Origin: a virus
DNA length: 38,214 nucleotides
Virus record (IMG/VR): IMGVR_UViG_3300034095_000325
Span: 1 to 38,214 of that record
Direction: 5' to 3' (one strand)
Below are positions 6,552 through 13,091 of the stretch, piece by piece. Every line of letters begins with the position of its first letter. Position 1 is the first letter of the stretch. Below the pieces are notes generated by a model. It was not told the DNA's origin and did no database searches. It saw only the letters and a program-made list of their open reading frames with translations. The translations under genes were made by a program, and so were the position numbers.

Positions 6552-6563
6552 AGTTTCTATTTG

Positions 6564-6809
6564 TTATTGGTTATTGTTTGCGTAGTCCTCCATCATCCCT
6601 TGAGTAATGATGTCGTTTATTAGTTCTATAATTTGGTCTTGATTATCTGCTATGTATGACTCAAGTTGTTTAACCTTGTCTTCATTACTCATTTCCATAA
6701 GTTCAAGGGCAGTTTTTTCGGTGATTTCATCTCTCATCCGCAGGTTCTCTGCGATGTTATTAAAATCATCCGCGCTCCAGGTTAGTGCGGGGCTTATTAC
6801 ATTTTTCAT
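6564..6809 (-). CDS. Hypothetical helical protein (81 aa)
   Basis: An 81-aa protein of unknown function, predicted to be mostly alpha-helical and acidic (EITEKTALELMEMSNEDKVK, then IELINDIITQGMMEDY). It starts MKNVISPALTW and lies in a run of short leftward genes. The bases ATAGAAACT sit directly before its ATG, as for two neighbours. No motif gives a function. Confidence 0.65.
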   Translation of the reverse strand: MKNVISPALTWSADDFNNIAENLRMRDEITEKTALELMEMSNEDKVKQLESYIADNQDQIIELINDIITQGMMEDYANNNQ

Positions 6810-6817
6810 AGTTTCTA

Positions 6818-7057
6818 TTATTTATTAGTTAATTCCTTATCAAATAGTTCCCAATTTAGCGATTCTTCGCTATCAAGGTCACAGGCAATTTCGATATTAT
6901 TTAAGTTATGCCAACACTCATCTGAAGTTTCGCTTTGGCGCTCAAAGTATTTTTCAAGTTGCTCATCGTGTATAAACTTGCGTATGACATTAAGGTCATC
7001 TTTAACCATAACAAGTCGATGCTTTAGTATTTCTATTTCAGTCATTTTATTTTTCAT
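6818..7057 (-). CDS. Hypothetical helical protein (79 aa)
   Basis: A 79-aa protein starting MKNKMTEIEILKHRL, with a charged helical body and one Cys-containing segment (SDECWHNLNNIEIACDLDSE). No family is recognised. Its stop TAA is part of the AATAGAAACT leader of the next gene, so the pair is tightly linked. An internal ATG at codon 5 is an alternative start. Confidence 0.62.
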   Translation of the reverse strand: MKNKMTEIEILKHRLVMVKDDLNVIRKFIHDEQLEKYFERQSETSDECWHNLNNIEIACDLDSEESLNWELFDKELTNK

Positions 7058-7069
7058 AGTTTCTATTTT

Positions 7070-7267
7070 TTATTGTTCATATCCGTAACTATTCAACACT
7101 TCATAGATTTCCTTGAAATCTTCGGTCAATGATTGTAACTTGTCCTCGACTAAATCAAATGCAATAAGTTTGTATAAAACATATCCACCTGCTGCACCTC
7201 TAAATTCACCTACTGATTCAAGAAAATCTTCGTACTTATCAATCATCTTTTCAAATTCTTTTTTCAT
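7070..7267 (-). CDS. Hypothetical protein (65 aa)
   Basis: A 65-aa acidic helical protein (KKEFEKMIDKYEDFLESVGE, then a GAAGGYVLYKL turn and LTEDFKEIYEVLNSYGYEQ). Unknown family. It lies 8 bases downstream of the GP88-like gene. The GAAGG segment between two helices could be a tight turn. No signal peptide or membrane segment. Confidence 0.62.
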   Translation of the reverse strand: MKKEFEKMIDKYEDFLESVGEFRGAAGGYVLYKLIAFDLVEDKLQSLTEDFKEIYEVLNSYGYEQ

Positions 7268-7275
7268 ATAAATAA

Positions 7276-7884
7276 TTAATGGAAAATTAAACCAACCTTA
7301 CCTGTGGGGTTGTACCACTTTGTAGCAAACAAATCGTACTCTGAGGCATCAATGTATCCCGCAGATAATAAAGCATCCTTTGTCTTAAATACCTGGCTAT
7401 GACGCTCGGTATCTTTGTCAATAGTATCGACAAGTTTACCACCATCAGAGAATATAAAGTCAAAGTTATAGGGCATATCACTACCCCGAACGATATTCAG
7501 AGAATTAGTGTAAGCATAAAAGTTTACACTTGGATTCTCCCTTGCGACAGAATACCACTTCTCTAAATATGCAGGGGAATAGAAATCTCCGCTATCGTGT
7601 ACACGCACAAATTCTGCACGTTTCTTTCTAACTTCCTTGGACATAATCTCAACGAAGTTATCTTCTAATGTAGCCTCATATCTTTTCTCAAAAACAGGGC
7701 TAACATTACTCCATATATATGCACCTTTCTGTGCATAACAATACTTCACACATTTATCGGCAAAAGGACAAATCATCTTGCCAGTTTTCTGTGATTTATA
7801 GGCAGTAATACCAAAGTTAAATAGTCTAACTCCGAACTTCTTGCCTGTCTTTTTAATCTTAGAATTTTGTGTCAACAGCTCCAT
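7276..7884 (-). CDS. GP88-family-like Cys-motif phage protein
   Basis: A 202-aa protein resembling the mycobacteriophage gene product 88 family. ICPFADKCVKYCYAQKGAY gives C39-x5-C45-x3-C49, a likely metal or cluster site. FVRVHDSGDFYSPAYLEKWY (residues about 91-110) and VNFYAYTNSLN follow, the pattern of successive barrel strands seen in this family and in the radical-SAM-like phage Gp37/Gp68 proteins. The family's function is not established; relation to radical SAM enzymes is inference. It starts at ATG 7884, four bases after the preceding stop. Confidence 0.72.
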   Translation of the reverse strand: MELLTQNSKIKKTGKKFGVRLFNFGITAYKSQKTGKMICPFADKCVKYCYAQKGAYIWSNVSPVFEKRYEATLEDNFVEIMSKEVRKKRAEFVRVHDSGDFYSPAYLEKWYSVARENPSVNFYAYTNSLNIVRGSDMPYNFDFIFSDGGKLVDTIDKDTERHSQVFKTKDALLSAGYIDASEYDLFATKWYNPTGKVGLIFH

Positions 7885-7888
7885 AGTA

Positions 7889-8200
7889 TTACGATTTATA
7901 GGAAAAGTTTACATATTCTTTTTTCTGTACACGCATAGATATAATACGCTCAGGGTCAATCGCAGTGTATCTCTTTCGGTTATTATCCCAAATGACGAGC
8001 ATAGTATCGGGAGCAGTACGCTTGCCTCCTCGTAGAAACTTATGGACACCAAACCTACCATTTACCTGAGTAAGTGAGCCGTCTTTTTTGCAGTACAATG
8101 CTCCGAATATAGTTCCGGACATTTGTAGTTTTTGCACAATACTTTGTAGATAAGTAACCTCACCACCAAGTATATTTCTAAAGTCTAATTCTTGTGTCAT
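7889..8200 (-). CDS. Conserved phage protein of unknown function (103 aa)
   Basis: A 103-aa beta-rich protein. The central DGSLTQVNGRFGVHKFLRGG followed by TMLVIWDNNRKRYTAIDPERIISM is a pattern seen in many small phage early proteins of unknown function, probably a small barrel. The C-terminus is basic. There is no enzymatic motif. It is the gene directly upstream of the GP88-like protein in the accessory run. Confidence 0.68.
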   Translation of the reverse strand: MTQELDFRNILGGEVTYLQSIVQKLQMSGTIFGALYCKKDGSLTQVNGRFGVHKFLRGGKRTAPDTMLVIWDNNRKRYTAIDPERIISMRVQKKEYVNFSYKS

Positions 8201-8218
8201 TTTTTGTGTGTTTATTTG

Positions 8219-8515
8219 TTATTTTAAGTCAATCAATTTTCCATCCCATTTCTCACCATTTAAGTACCATTCCCAGTTCTTTTGATTTATACTAACTTTG
8301 GGGATTGCATTTAGACGTTCTTTCGTAGTATTGCTGAACCATCCGCAGTTCTGTATAGATATAGTTCCCCGTGGGTCATTATACTTATAGGCTATCGGGT
8401 TATTGTGCAACTTTAGTATGGACACATTCGCCAATACCTCTACCTGCATATTCCCTTTCTTGAATTTCTTTGCGCTCATAAAAGCCGCCACTGATTCCTC
8501 TGATATCTTTTTCAT
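8219..8515 (-). CDS. Conserved phage protein of unknown function (98 aa)
   Basis: A 98-aa protein with LHNNPIAYKYNDPRGTISIQ, CGWFSNTTKERLNAIP and WEWYLNGEKWDG. The GW-x-[ST]-x-TTKERLN and WYLNG--WDG pair is a recurring pattern in a widespread phage protein family without known function. The start is preceded directly by ATAGAAATT, close to the leader of three other genes in this arm. Confidence 0.72.
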   Translation of the reverse strand: MKKISEESVAAFMSAKKFKKGNMQVEVLANVSILKLHNNPIAYKYNDPRGTISIQNCGWFSNTTKERLNAIPKVSINQKNWEWYLNGEKWDGKLIDLK

Positions 8516-8526
8516 AATTTCTATTT

Positions 8527-8778
8527 TTAATAATTGTTAGTGTCTATATCTAAATCCTCCGAGAATCCTTCTAAAATTCCCTCTAATCTTGTACGCAAAT
8601 CATCAGGTAAATCATATAACTTACCATTGACATTTATACGAGGATTCCTATCCCAAATTCCATAATTACCAGACTCATCATCTATGTAAAGACGTAGGGA
8701 GAAATCTATACCTATCTCTATTCCGTAATCCAAGAAATCCGCGTTGGTTTCTTCTATTGATATGCTTGAAGTTTTCAT
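8527..8778 (-). CDS. Hypothetical acidic protein (83 aa)
   Basis: An 83-aa acidic protein with alternating strand-like segments (GIDFSLRLYIDDESGNYGIW, then INVNGKLYDLP) and an acidic C-terminal helix (LRTRLEGILEGFSEDLDID). No family is recognised. It sits between two other unknown accessory genes with 11-12 base gaps. Confidence 0.65.
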   Translation of the reverse strand: MKTSSISIEETNADFLDYGIEIGIDFSLRLYIDDESGNYGIWDRNPRINVNGKLYDLPDDLRTRLEGILEGFSEDLDIDTNNY

Positions 8779-8790
8779 ATTTATTTTGTG

Positions 8791-9072
8791 TTAATTGTTT
8801 TCTAAAATCTTACTAACTAAATCCCAGTAATGGAATCCCTCACGGGTGGAGTCAAAGGTGAAGGCTCCGTACAGGTCGAACGATTCGTACAAATACCCTT
8901 CGGCCTTGGTTTTCCTTACAATATAATGAAGGTAACCTGAATCATCATCAGCCCCCAAGTTGTCATAAATCTTGTCTAATATGTTTATCGCTTCCTCACT
9001 ACCCACTACCTTAAATAGTTTCCGGTATAGGTAATTGTGAAGTTCCGTACTTTTGAATTCTGTGTAGTTCAT
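8791..9072 (-). CDS. Hypothetical acidic protein (93 aa)
   Basis: A 93-aa acidic protein (MNYTEFKSTELHNYLYRKLF, then DKIYDNLGADDDSGYLHYIV and a final helix DLVSKILENN). Aromatic residues are frequent. No known family or motif. It is preceded by an A-rich leader (AATAAAGATT) before ATG 9072. Confidence 0.65.
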   Translation of the reverse strand: MNYTEFKSTELHNYLYRKLFKVVGSEEAINILDKIYDNLGADDDSGYLHYIVRKTKAEGYLYESFDLYGAFTFDSTREGFHYWDLVSKILENN

Positions 9073-9090
9073 AATCTTTATTTTTATTGG

Positions 9091-9279
9091 TTAAAATCTT
9101 GGTGTAGCCAAAGACCAACGTACGGACTCGACTTGTTCACAGGCCAGCATCCCCAGAATATGCGCGTACTCTTTAGTCCTTTCAGGATATTTGCACCACT
9201 TCCGACTAACCATTTGGTAGTCTTCACCGGTTCTTTTGATTGAGAAACTATAAAGTTCCAAAGTTCTTTTACTTCGCAT
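9091..9279 (-). CDS. Putative basic protein (62 aa)
   Basis: A 62-aa frame from ATG 9279 overlapping the preceding membrane-peptide ORF by 11 bases. It is rich in Arg and Lys, with RKWCKYPERTKEYAHILGML in the middle and a second cysteine in LACEQVE. No family is recognised. A longer frame (9084-9401) covers the same bases in another reading frame; this one is preferred because it pairs cleanly with the upstream ORF, but the choice is uncertain. Confidence 0.5.
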   Translation of the reverse strand: MRSKRTLELYSFSIKRTGEDYQMVSRKWCKYPERTKEYAHILGMLACEQVESVRWSLATPRF

Positions 9280-9376
9280 CTTTGAAAAGTTCTTTGAAGG
9301 TTTGTACTCCTTGGGATATTACCAAAGGAACGAGTATAACGGCTGCAATTAGCATCAATAGTTGTAAAATATGCAT
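9269..9376 (-). CDS. Putative 35-aa single-pass membrane peptide
   Basis: A short frame from ATG 9376 to TAA 9269. Its first 23 residues are a strong hydrophobic segment (ILQLLMLIAAVILVPLVI) followed by a charged amphipathic end (TFKELFKDAK). The architecture is that of a single-pass membrane peptide. It is missed by length cut-offs but fits between the control gap at 9377-9525 and the 62-aa gene. Function unknown; small phage membrane peptides may inhibit host functions or block superinfection. Confidence 0.55.
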   Translation of the reverse strand: MHILQLLMLIAAVILVPLVISQGVQTFKELFKDAK

Positions 9377-9525
9377 AACTTATATTTTTAGAATTAAACA
9401 AAAAGAAAAGACCACAAACAAAGATTTAGCCTATGGGCATAGGTATTCCTTGTCGTAGTCCGTTGAAAGGTGGTCGCCCTTATTCTACCGAAGTAGTTCC
9501 GCGCCTCGCGCCTATGTTGATTGGT
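9377..9525 (-). promoter_or_regulatory. Non-coding gap before the membrane peptide, with a CCTATG hairpin
   Basis: A 149-base gap without a convincing gene. It holds a CCTATG-GG-CATAGG hairpin (9430-9443) and, on the minus strand, a T-rich run (CTTTGTTTGTGGTCTTTTC) before the ATG at 9376. The part nearer 9525 is GC-rich, the part nearer 9376 AT-rich. A leftward promoter is plausible but no full consensus was found. Confidence 0.35.
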
Positions 9526-9732
9526 TTACTTGTTCCGCTTCGCCCTTCGGTCGTTCCGTTGCGCTTCCGCCCGGTCTAATTTATGGCTGTGCTTTTCATC
9601 TACTATAATGGCGCGAACCATTGCAGCCGCTTTTTTTACTTGGCCCTTGCGAACCTTTGCGCTCGTTATTTCGGCGCGTGTATTCTTGCCCCGCGTTGAT
9701 TCGTTGGCAATGTAGTAACCCGCCGCGCTCAC
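9526..9732 (-). CDS. Hypothetical basic, Ala/Arg/Lys-rich protein (68 aa)
   Basis: Start chosen at GTG 9732, which overlaps the previous stop as GTGA, instead of the TTG at 9780 that opens the frame. The protein is basic and Ala-rich (ITSAKVRKGQVKKAAAMVRA, then DRAEAQRNDRRAKRNK) and may bind nucleic acid. No family is recognised. Codons are noticeably richer in G and C at the third position than in the neighbouring accessory genes, as for the gene upstream, hinting at a different origin for this pair. Confidence 0.55.
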   Translation of the reverse strand: MSAAGYYIANESTRGKNTRAEITSAKVRKGQVKKAAAMVRAIIVDEKHSHKLDRAEAQRNDRRAKRNK

Positions 9733-9995
9733 TTGCTCAATAGGTATTGAATTGCTTCCAAGGCTTCGGCCTGCGTCCAAGATGCGGGCACTATTTTTTG
9801 CGTCTTGACATAGCCGCTTGCGTCCATACCTTGCACGAAAATGGGCGCACCCTTTGACAAAGTTAGAAACCTGCGCCCTATCTTGTCTTGCTTCCGTAGT
9901 CCGTTAAATAGCATATTTAAGCCGGTCGGTAGGTCTTGGGCGCTTATCTTTGGTACTCTTTTGCCTGTTGCTGTGGTTTGAAAAATTGTGTACAT
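9729..9995 (-). CDS. Hypothetical protein (88 aa), first gene of the leftward arm
   Basis: The in-frame ATG at 9995 gives an 88-aa protein starting MYTIFQTTATGKRVPK. The frame continues up to a GTG at 10127, but the extra 44 residues are a low-complexity Gln/Asn/Lys stretch and look like a translated leader. The body has APIFVQGMDASGYVKTQKIV and ends in a helix (AEALEAIQYLLSK). No family is recognised. It would be the first leftward gene transcribed from the divergent control region. GC content is higher than in the surrounding sequence. Confidence 0.6.
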   Translation of the reverse strand: MYTIFQTTATGKRVPKISAQDLPTGLNMLFNGLRKQDKIGRRFLTLSKGAPIFVQGMDASGYVKTQKIVPASWTQAEALEAIQYLLSK

Positions 9996-10142
9996 TTTGT
10001 GGGGATTTTGTGTGTTTTGTTTTGTGTTGTCTACTCCGTGCAAGTTCAAAAAATTACTCCGCGTTTGTTTGTTTTGTTGCTTCGTTAGTTTCTTTTCTTG
10101 CTCTTGTTGTTGTTGTGGTCGTTCCACATATCAAAGATGCGA

Positions 10143-10150
10143 CAAAAATA
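10143..10150 (-). promoter_or_regulatory. Putative leftward -7 box TATTTTTG
   Basis: Minus-strand TATTTTTG fits TAnnTTTG. No TTG at the best -33 spacing was found; a TTTG with the later CATCTTTG is an alternative pairing. It would start leftward transcription near 10137. Confidence 0.35.
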
Positions 10151-10290
10151 GTTTCAAACAAATTTTTTATTTGTTGAACGGAAGAAGTTTTGATTGGGTG
10201 TCTAACTGACCACTAAGTCCGGGGGTAATTAATCAAAAACGACTCCCCTCCAAATCATTCACATTTTCTCTGTCTATTATTATACTACTA

Positions 10291-10315
10291 TAGAATACTC
10301 TATACGAGTATTCTA
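10291..10315. repeat. Dyad TAGAATACTC-TATAC-GAGTATTCTA
   Basis: A ten-base perfect stem (10291-10300 with 10306-10315) and a five-base loop. It shares the TACTC...GAGTA core with the dyad at 5360-5381 and, like that one, lies upstream of the ATAGTATACTAT palindromes relative to the controlled gene. Confidence 0.8.
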
Positions 10316-10356
10316 GTATTATTACATTTATATTATTACAATATATAGTAATATAG

Positions 10357-10396
10357 AAAGTATACTATAGATAGTATACTATATATAGTATACTAT
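10357..10396. repeat. Three 14-bp-spaced iterons of A(T/A)AGTATACTAT
   Basis: Copies start at 10357 (AAAGTATACTAT), 10371 and 10385 (both ATAGTATACTAT, a perfect 12-base palindrome), a constant 14-base step. Bases 10366-10382 are identical to minus-strand 5347-5331. Such phased palindromes suggest cooperative binding by a dimeric HTH protein or a replication iteron. Confidence 0.8.
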
Positions 10397-10433
10397 TATA
10401 CAAACTTCTTTTAGTAATTCATAACGTAATTCA

Positions 10434-10444
10434 TTGTATATTTG
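10434..10444 (+). promoter_or_regulatory. Putative promoter -7 box TTGTATATTTG for the rightward arm
   Basis: TATATTTG (10437-10444) matches TAnnTTTG exactly and ends three bases before ATG 10448. With a usual -7 spacing the transcript would begin at or next to the start codon, giving a leaderless mRNA. Confidence 0.55.
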
Positions 10445-10447
10445 CTT

Positions 10448-10735
10448 ATGGAACTAAGAGAACTCATTAGAGAGCTGCTAAGGCACAGTATGCCCAAGGG
10501 TGACCTGAAGGTTGCTTTGTTTGACTTTCATAACTCTATGGTAGGCCAGAGTGCCTACATCAAGGTTGTGGAGAACCCCAAGACTGTTTGTGGTTCCTGC
10601 ATTCAGAGAGTGAAGGCGAATGTTATGAAATACTACCACTACGAGTACGAGCCTAAGTTCGATGACGAGTTCTACTTCTCTTTGAAGTTTGGTGTAAATT
10701 CAATTCCTGTGTATGTCCTCCATAAGAAACGCTAA
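10448..10735 (+). CDS. Hypothetical protein (95 aa) upstream of small terminase
   Basis: ATG 10448 is preferred over the TTG at 10442, which lies inside the -7 box. The protein begins with an amphipathic helix (MELRELIRELLRHSMPKGD) and has a CxxC motif in VCGSCIQRVKANVMKYYHY (near residues 43-61), which could bind metal, then an aromatic-rich end. No family is recognised. Its 3' end overlaps the small terminase start by 23 bases, so it is the promoter-proximal gene of the packaging operon and may assist packaging or DNA recognition. Confidence 0.65.
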   Translation: MELRELIRELLRHSMPKGDLKVALFDFHNSMVGQSAYIKVVENPKTVCGSCIQRVKANVMKYYHYEYEPKFDDEFYFSLKFGVNSIPVYVLHKKR

Positions 10736-11177
10736 GAACGAAGTTGTCTCTGGAAGGGGCGCGGGGTTGACTCCTTTGCAGGAGCAGTTCATCGAGAGGG
10801 TGCGCGAGGAGGGGTTCGAGCATCAGGGCAGTATTGCGAAGGAGCTAAACTATACGAGCTATTACAGGGATAGGAACAACTATGGTACTGCTTTTTATTT
10901 GGCCTTGCGTAGCGCCATAAACAAAACAGAGGAGAAGGTAGAGGCAACCAAGGGTATGAACCTAGAGCTTCTTGTCAAGATACGCGATGAGGCTATGAGC
11001 ACTGGTGATGTCAAGATGGCAATGGAGGCTATGAAGATGATTAACGATATGCAGGGCTTCAAGGCCCCTGTGAAGGTGCAGCAGACCAAGATTGATGTGA
11101 AGGCAACTATAGACCTCACCCAATCGAACCAAGACCTTAGTGGGTACATCGACATAGGCTACGAGGATGAAGATTAA
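10713..11177 (+). CDS. Terminase small subunit (putative)
   Basis: A 154-aa protein just upstream of the large terminase and overlapping it by 11 bases, the usual place for the small subunit. The N-terminal half has a helix-rich DNA-binding-like region (LTPLQEQFIERVREEGFEHQ, then AKELNYTSYYRDRNNYGTAF) as in small terminases, followed by an oligomerisation helix (LELLVKIRDEAMSTGDVKMA) and a strand-rich C-terminus (TKIDVKATIDLTQ). The role would be recognition of phage DNA and regulation of TerL. Assignment rests on position and domain layout. Confidence 0.78.
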   Translation: MSSIRNAKNEVVSGRGAGLTPLQEQFIERVREEGFEHQGSIAKELNYTSYYRDRNNYGTAFYLALRSAINKTEEKVEATKGMNLELLVKIRDEAMSTGDVKMAMEAMKMINDMQGFKAPVKVQQTKIDVKATIDLTQSNQDLSGYIDIGYEDED

Positions 11178-12417
11178 TCTTTATAACCCCTCGGCTCCCC
11201 AGAGGGACTTCCTTGACCTAATCCATAAGGACAAGCCGTTTATTTCTCTTGTTGTTGCTGGTCGGCAAACAGGCAAGACTTTTATGATGATGAACGATGC
11301 TGTTATGCGTGGGCTCAATAATCCTCGACAGCGTATGTTCTGGGTCAGCCCTATTCAGGACCAAGCGAACAAGGTGATGAAGGACATCGAGGCTGCGTTT
11401 ATAAACCACCAAGATTTGTTTATGCAGATTGTAAAGCGGTTCGACAGGAAGAACAATGAGATGTTTTTCCACAACGGCAGCTTTATCAAGTTCCGCTCTG
11501 CTGACTCCGGGGACAACCTTCGTGGTGCAACTCTTGACTTCATCTACATCGATGAGGCTGCTTTCATAAGCGAGGACTTCATAAACGAGGTCCTGCTGCC
11601 TATGGTGACCCGAACAAGTGGTAGGGTTGTTATGTGCTCGACCTTCAATGGCAAAAACTGGTATTGGGACAAATATGTTCAAGGGATGGAGAAATCCAAC
11701 TGGGAACAGATAAAGTCCATCAAGAGGACATACCTAGACCTAAACGATGACGGTGTCGACAAGACTGTGCTGGGAATCAAGCAGAGTATGACAAAGGCTC
11801 AGTTCGACCAAGAGTTCTTATGTAAGCCAGTGAGTGGGGACGCTCTGTTCCACAACATCGAGGATGCGGTACGGCAGGCTGCGCCAAACACAACCGAACG
11901 AGTATATATGGGGATGGACATAGGTGTCGCCTATGACTACACCGTTCTCACTGCCCTAAATCAAGATTATGACATTATTGACATTGACAGGTTCCAGTAT
12001 CGCGAACTTGCTATGGATGCTAGTGCGTTCAAGAATCGCATCAAGGACTTCTATCTGAAGCACGATGAGCATCTAATGGCTTGCTACTTTGAGGTCAACA
12101 ACAACGACCTGCTGTTTGATGAGATTACCGATGATGAGAGGATGTATAAGATGCTGCCGTTTCACACTACAGGACAGACAAAGCCGGAGATTATAAAAAA
12201 TCTTATAAAGCTGTTTGAGGACAAGAAGATTACCATCCCAGATAACCTTGACCTGATAAAGGAGCTTTACGACTTCAAGAGCAAAAGGAACCCAATTACC
12301 GGAAATATGCAGTTCTCAAACTCTATGGGCAAGCACGATGATATGGTGATGTCTTTGGCTATAGGTGCGTGGTGTGCGTACAAAGAGCAGGATGGTGGAG
12401 TAACAATGTTCTTATGA
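11167..12417 (+). CDS. Terminase large subunit (packaging ATPase-nuclease)
   Basis: A 416-aa motor protein with all expected elements. Walker A is AGRQTGKT (31-38), Walker B is FIYIDEAAF (D129, E130), and the coupling motif is MCSTFNG (156-162). The C-terminal RNase H-like nuclease has acidic residues at D251 (MGMDIG), E309 (CYFEVNN) and D391 (GKHDDMVMSLA). The length is normal for the compact phage large terminases. It pumps DNA into the prohead and cuts the concatemer. The stop overlaps the next start as ATGA at 12414-12417. Confidence 0.95.
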   Translation: MKINLYNPSAPQRDFLDLIHKDKPFISLVVAGRQTGKTFMMMNDAVMRGLNNPRQRMFWVSPIQDQANKVMKDIEAAFINHQDLFMQIVKRFDRKNNEMFFHNGSFIKFRSADSGDNLRGATLDFIYIDEAAFISEDFINEVLLPMVTRTSGRVVMCSTFNGKNWYWDKYVQGMEKSNWEQIKSIKRTYLDLNDDGVDKTVLGIKQSMTKAQFDQEFLCKPVSGDALFHNIEDAVRQAAPNTTERVYMGMDIGVAYDYTVLTALNQDYDIIDIDRFQYRELAMDASAFKNRIKDFYLKHDEHLMACYFEVNNNDLLFDEITDDERMYKMLPFHTTGQTKPEIIKNLIKLFEDKKITIPDNLDLIKELYDFKSKRNPITGNMQFSNSMGKHDDMVMSLAIGAWCAYKEQDGGVTMFL

Positions 12418-13091
12418 AATTCGGACTAAAGCTTAAAATGGCGGAAGCCGCAAGGAAGGATGAACTGGAGAAATTCCTACAGGAAATATCTGCGGTTGAA
12501 AAGATAGATGTAATACGAGCATCAGAATCCTTCGAGGATAGCCGTTTTAAGTCCATAGACGCATCTTCTATAGCCGAACGGTATAAGGTGTACACTGACA
12601 TCACGAAGATGTCTCTAACGCAATTTATTTTATTGGAGTATGCAATCAAGGCTGACTTCGATGAGGCGAGAATAGCGAGCATAGTAATAAGGCCGAAAGA
12701 TGAGCTCGACTTTGACAACACCGACCAAGAGAAAGAAGAGTATTTAATTTCTTTGATATTCGATGAGGATGCACTAGCCGTTTCACACATCATATTAAGT
12801 ATGATGAAAAACAGAGACTATGTCCTATTCACTAAATTTGATGGTGTCATATACAACAAGATTGAACCAGTAGAGGGTGAAGAGGAAGAAGAGGATGAAG
12901 AGCCAGATACATTTAACGAGCGTTGGTTTTGGTATTCCATTGTTCGCTCACTTGCAAACGAAGACCTAACCAAGTTTGAATTTGTTTACGATATGAAGAT
13001 GTCTGATGTTCTAGTCGAGATGGCTTACAGGGTTCAACTCGCAAGAAGGCAAGAAGAGCAGCGCAGAGCAGAAGAGGCCCGTAGGCGATAA
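12414..13091 (+). CDS. Putative tail assembly / morphogenesis protein (225 aa)
   Basis: Start chosen at ATG 12414, which overlaps the terminase stop; the frame also extends to 12369. The protein is helical and acidic, with an EGEEEEEDEEPD stretch in the middle and a basic Arg/Glu tail (RRQEEQRRAEEARRR). Near the C-terminus, WFWYSIVRSLANEDLTKFEF then MKMSDVLVEMAYR resembles the C-terminal half of phage tail or baseplate assembly proteins (a short helix domain with S/R-LA and a later D-hh-x-hh-L segment). Location between terminase and tail genes supports a morphogenesis role. The exact function is uncertain. Confidence 0.6.
   Translation: MKFGLKLKMAEAARKDELEKFLQEISAVEKIDVIRASESFEDSRFKSIDASSIAERYKVYTDITKMSLTQFILLEYAIKADFDEARIASIVIRPKDELDFDNTDQEKEEYLISLIFDEDALAVSHIILSMMKNRDYVLFTKFDGVIYNKIEPVEGEEEEEDEEPDTFNERWFWYSIVRSLANEDLTKFEFVYDMKMSDVLVEMAYRVQLARRQEEQRRAEEARRR

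Larger units (their letters stand above)
9996..10447. promoter_or_regulatory. Divergent intergenic region between leftward and rightward arms
   Basis: The only long stretch without a convincing gene, and the point where transcription diverges. The leftward side has a minus-strand TATTTTTG at 10150-10143, matching the Bacteroidota -7 consensus, and an ATG at 10129 opening a 14-codon Asn/Lys-rich frame that could be a leader peptide. The centre (10187-10240) has an imperfect GTTTTGATT / AATCAAAAAC inverted repeat around a GGGGG stretch. The rightward side (10261-10447) holds the dyad, iterons and -7 box listed separately. Confidence 0.65.

Noticed and set aside
9084-9401. 105-aa leftward frame over the same bases as the 35-aa and 62-aa genes
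   Set aside because: It starts within the AT-rich leader and has a less protein-like composition. The membrane-peptide frame plus the 62-aa frame explains the segment better, although this is not certain.
9780-9780. TTG start for the basic 68-aa gene, giving 84 aa
   Set aside because: The extra residues lie inside the preceding gene; the GTG at 9732 overlaps that gene's stop as GTGA, a common coupling in this genome.
9950-10209. Two overlapping Cys/Phe-rich plus-strand frames of 75 and 73 aa
   Set aside because: They run antisense through the T-rich leader of the first leftward gene, and Phe/Cys richness follows from TTT and TGT runs.
10357-10396. CRISPR array
   Set aside because: The repeats are 12-base palindromes with 2-base gaps and no spacers.
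11218-11682. 154-aa minus-strand frame
   Set aside because: It is antisense to the ATPase domain of the large terminase.
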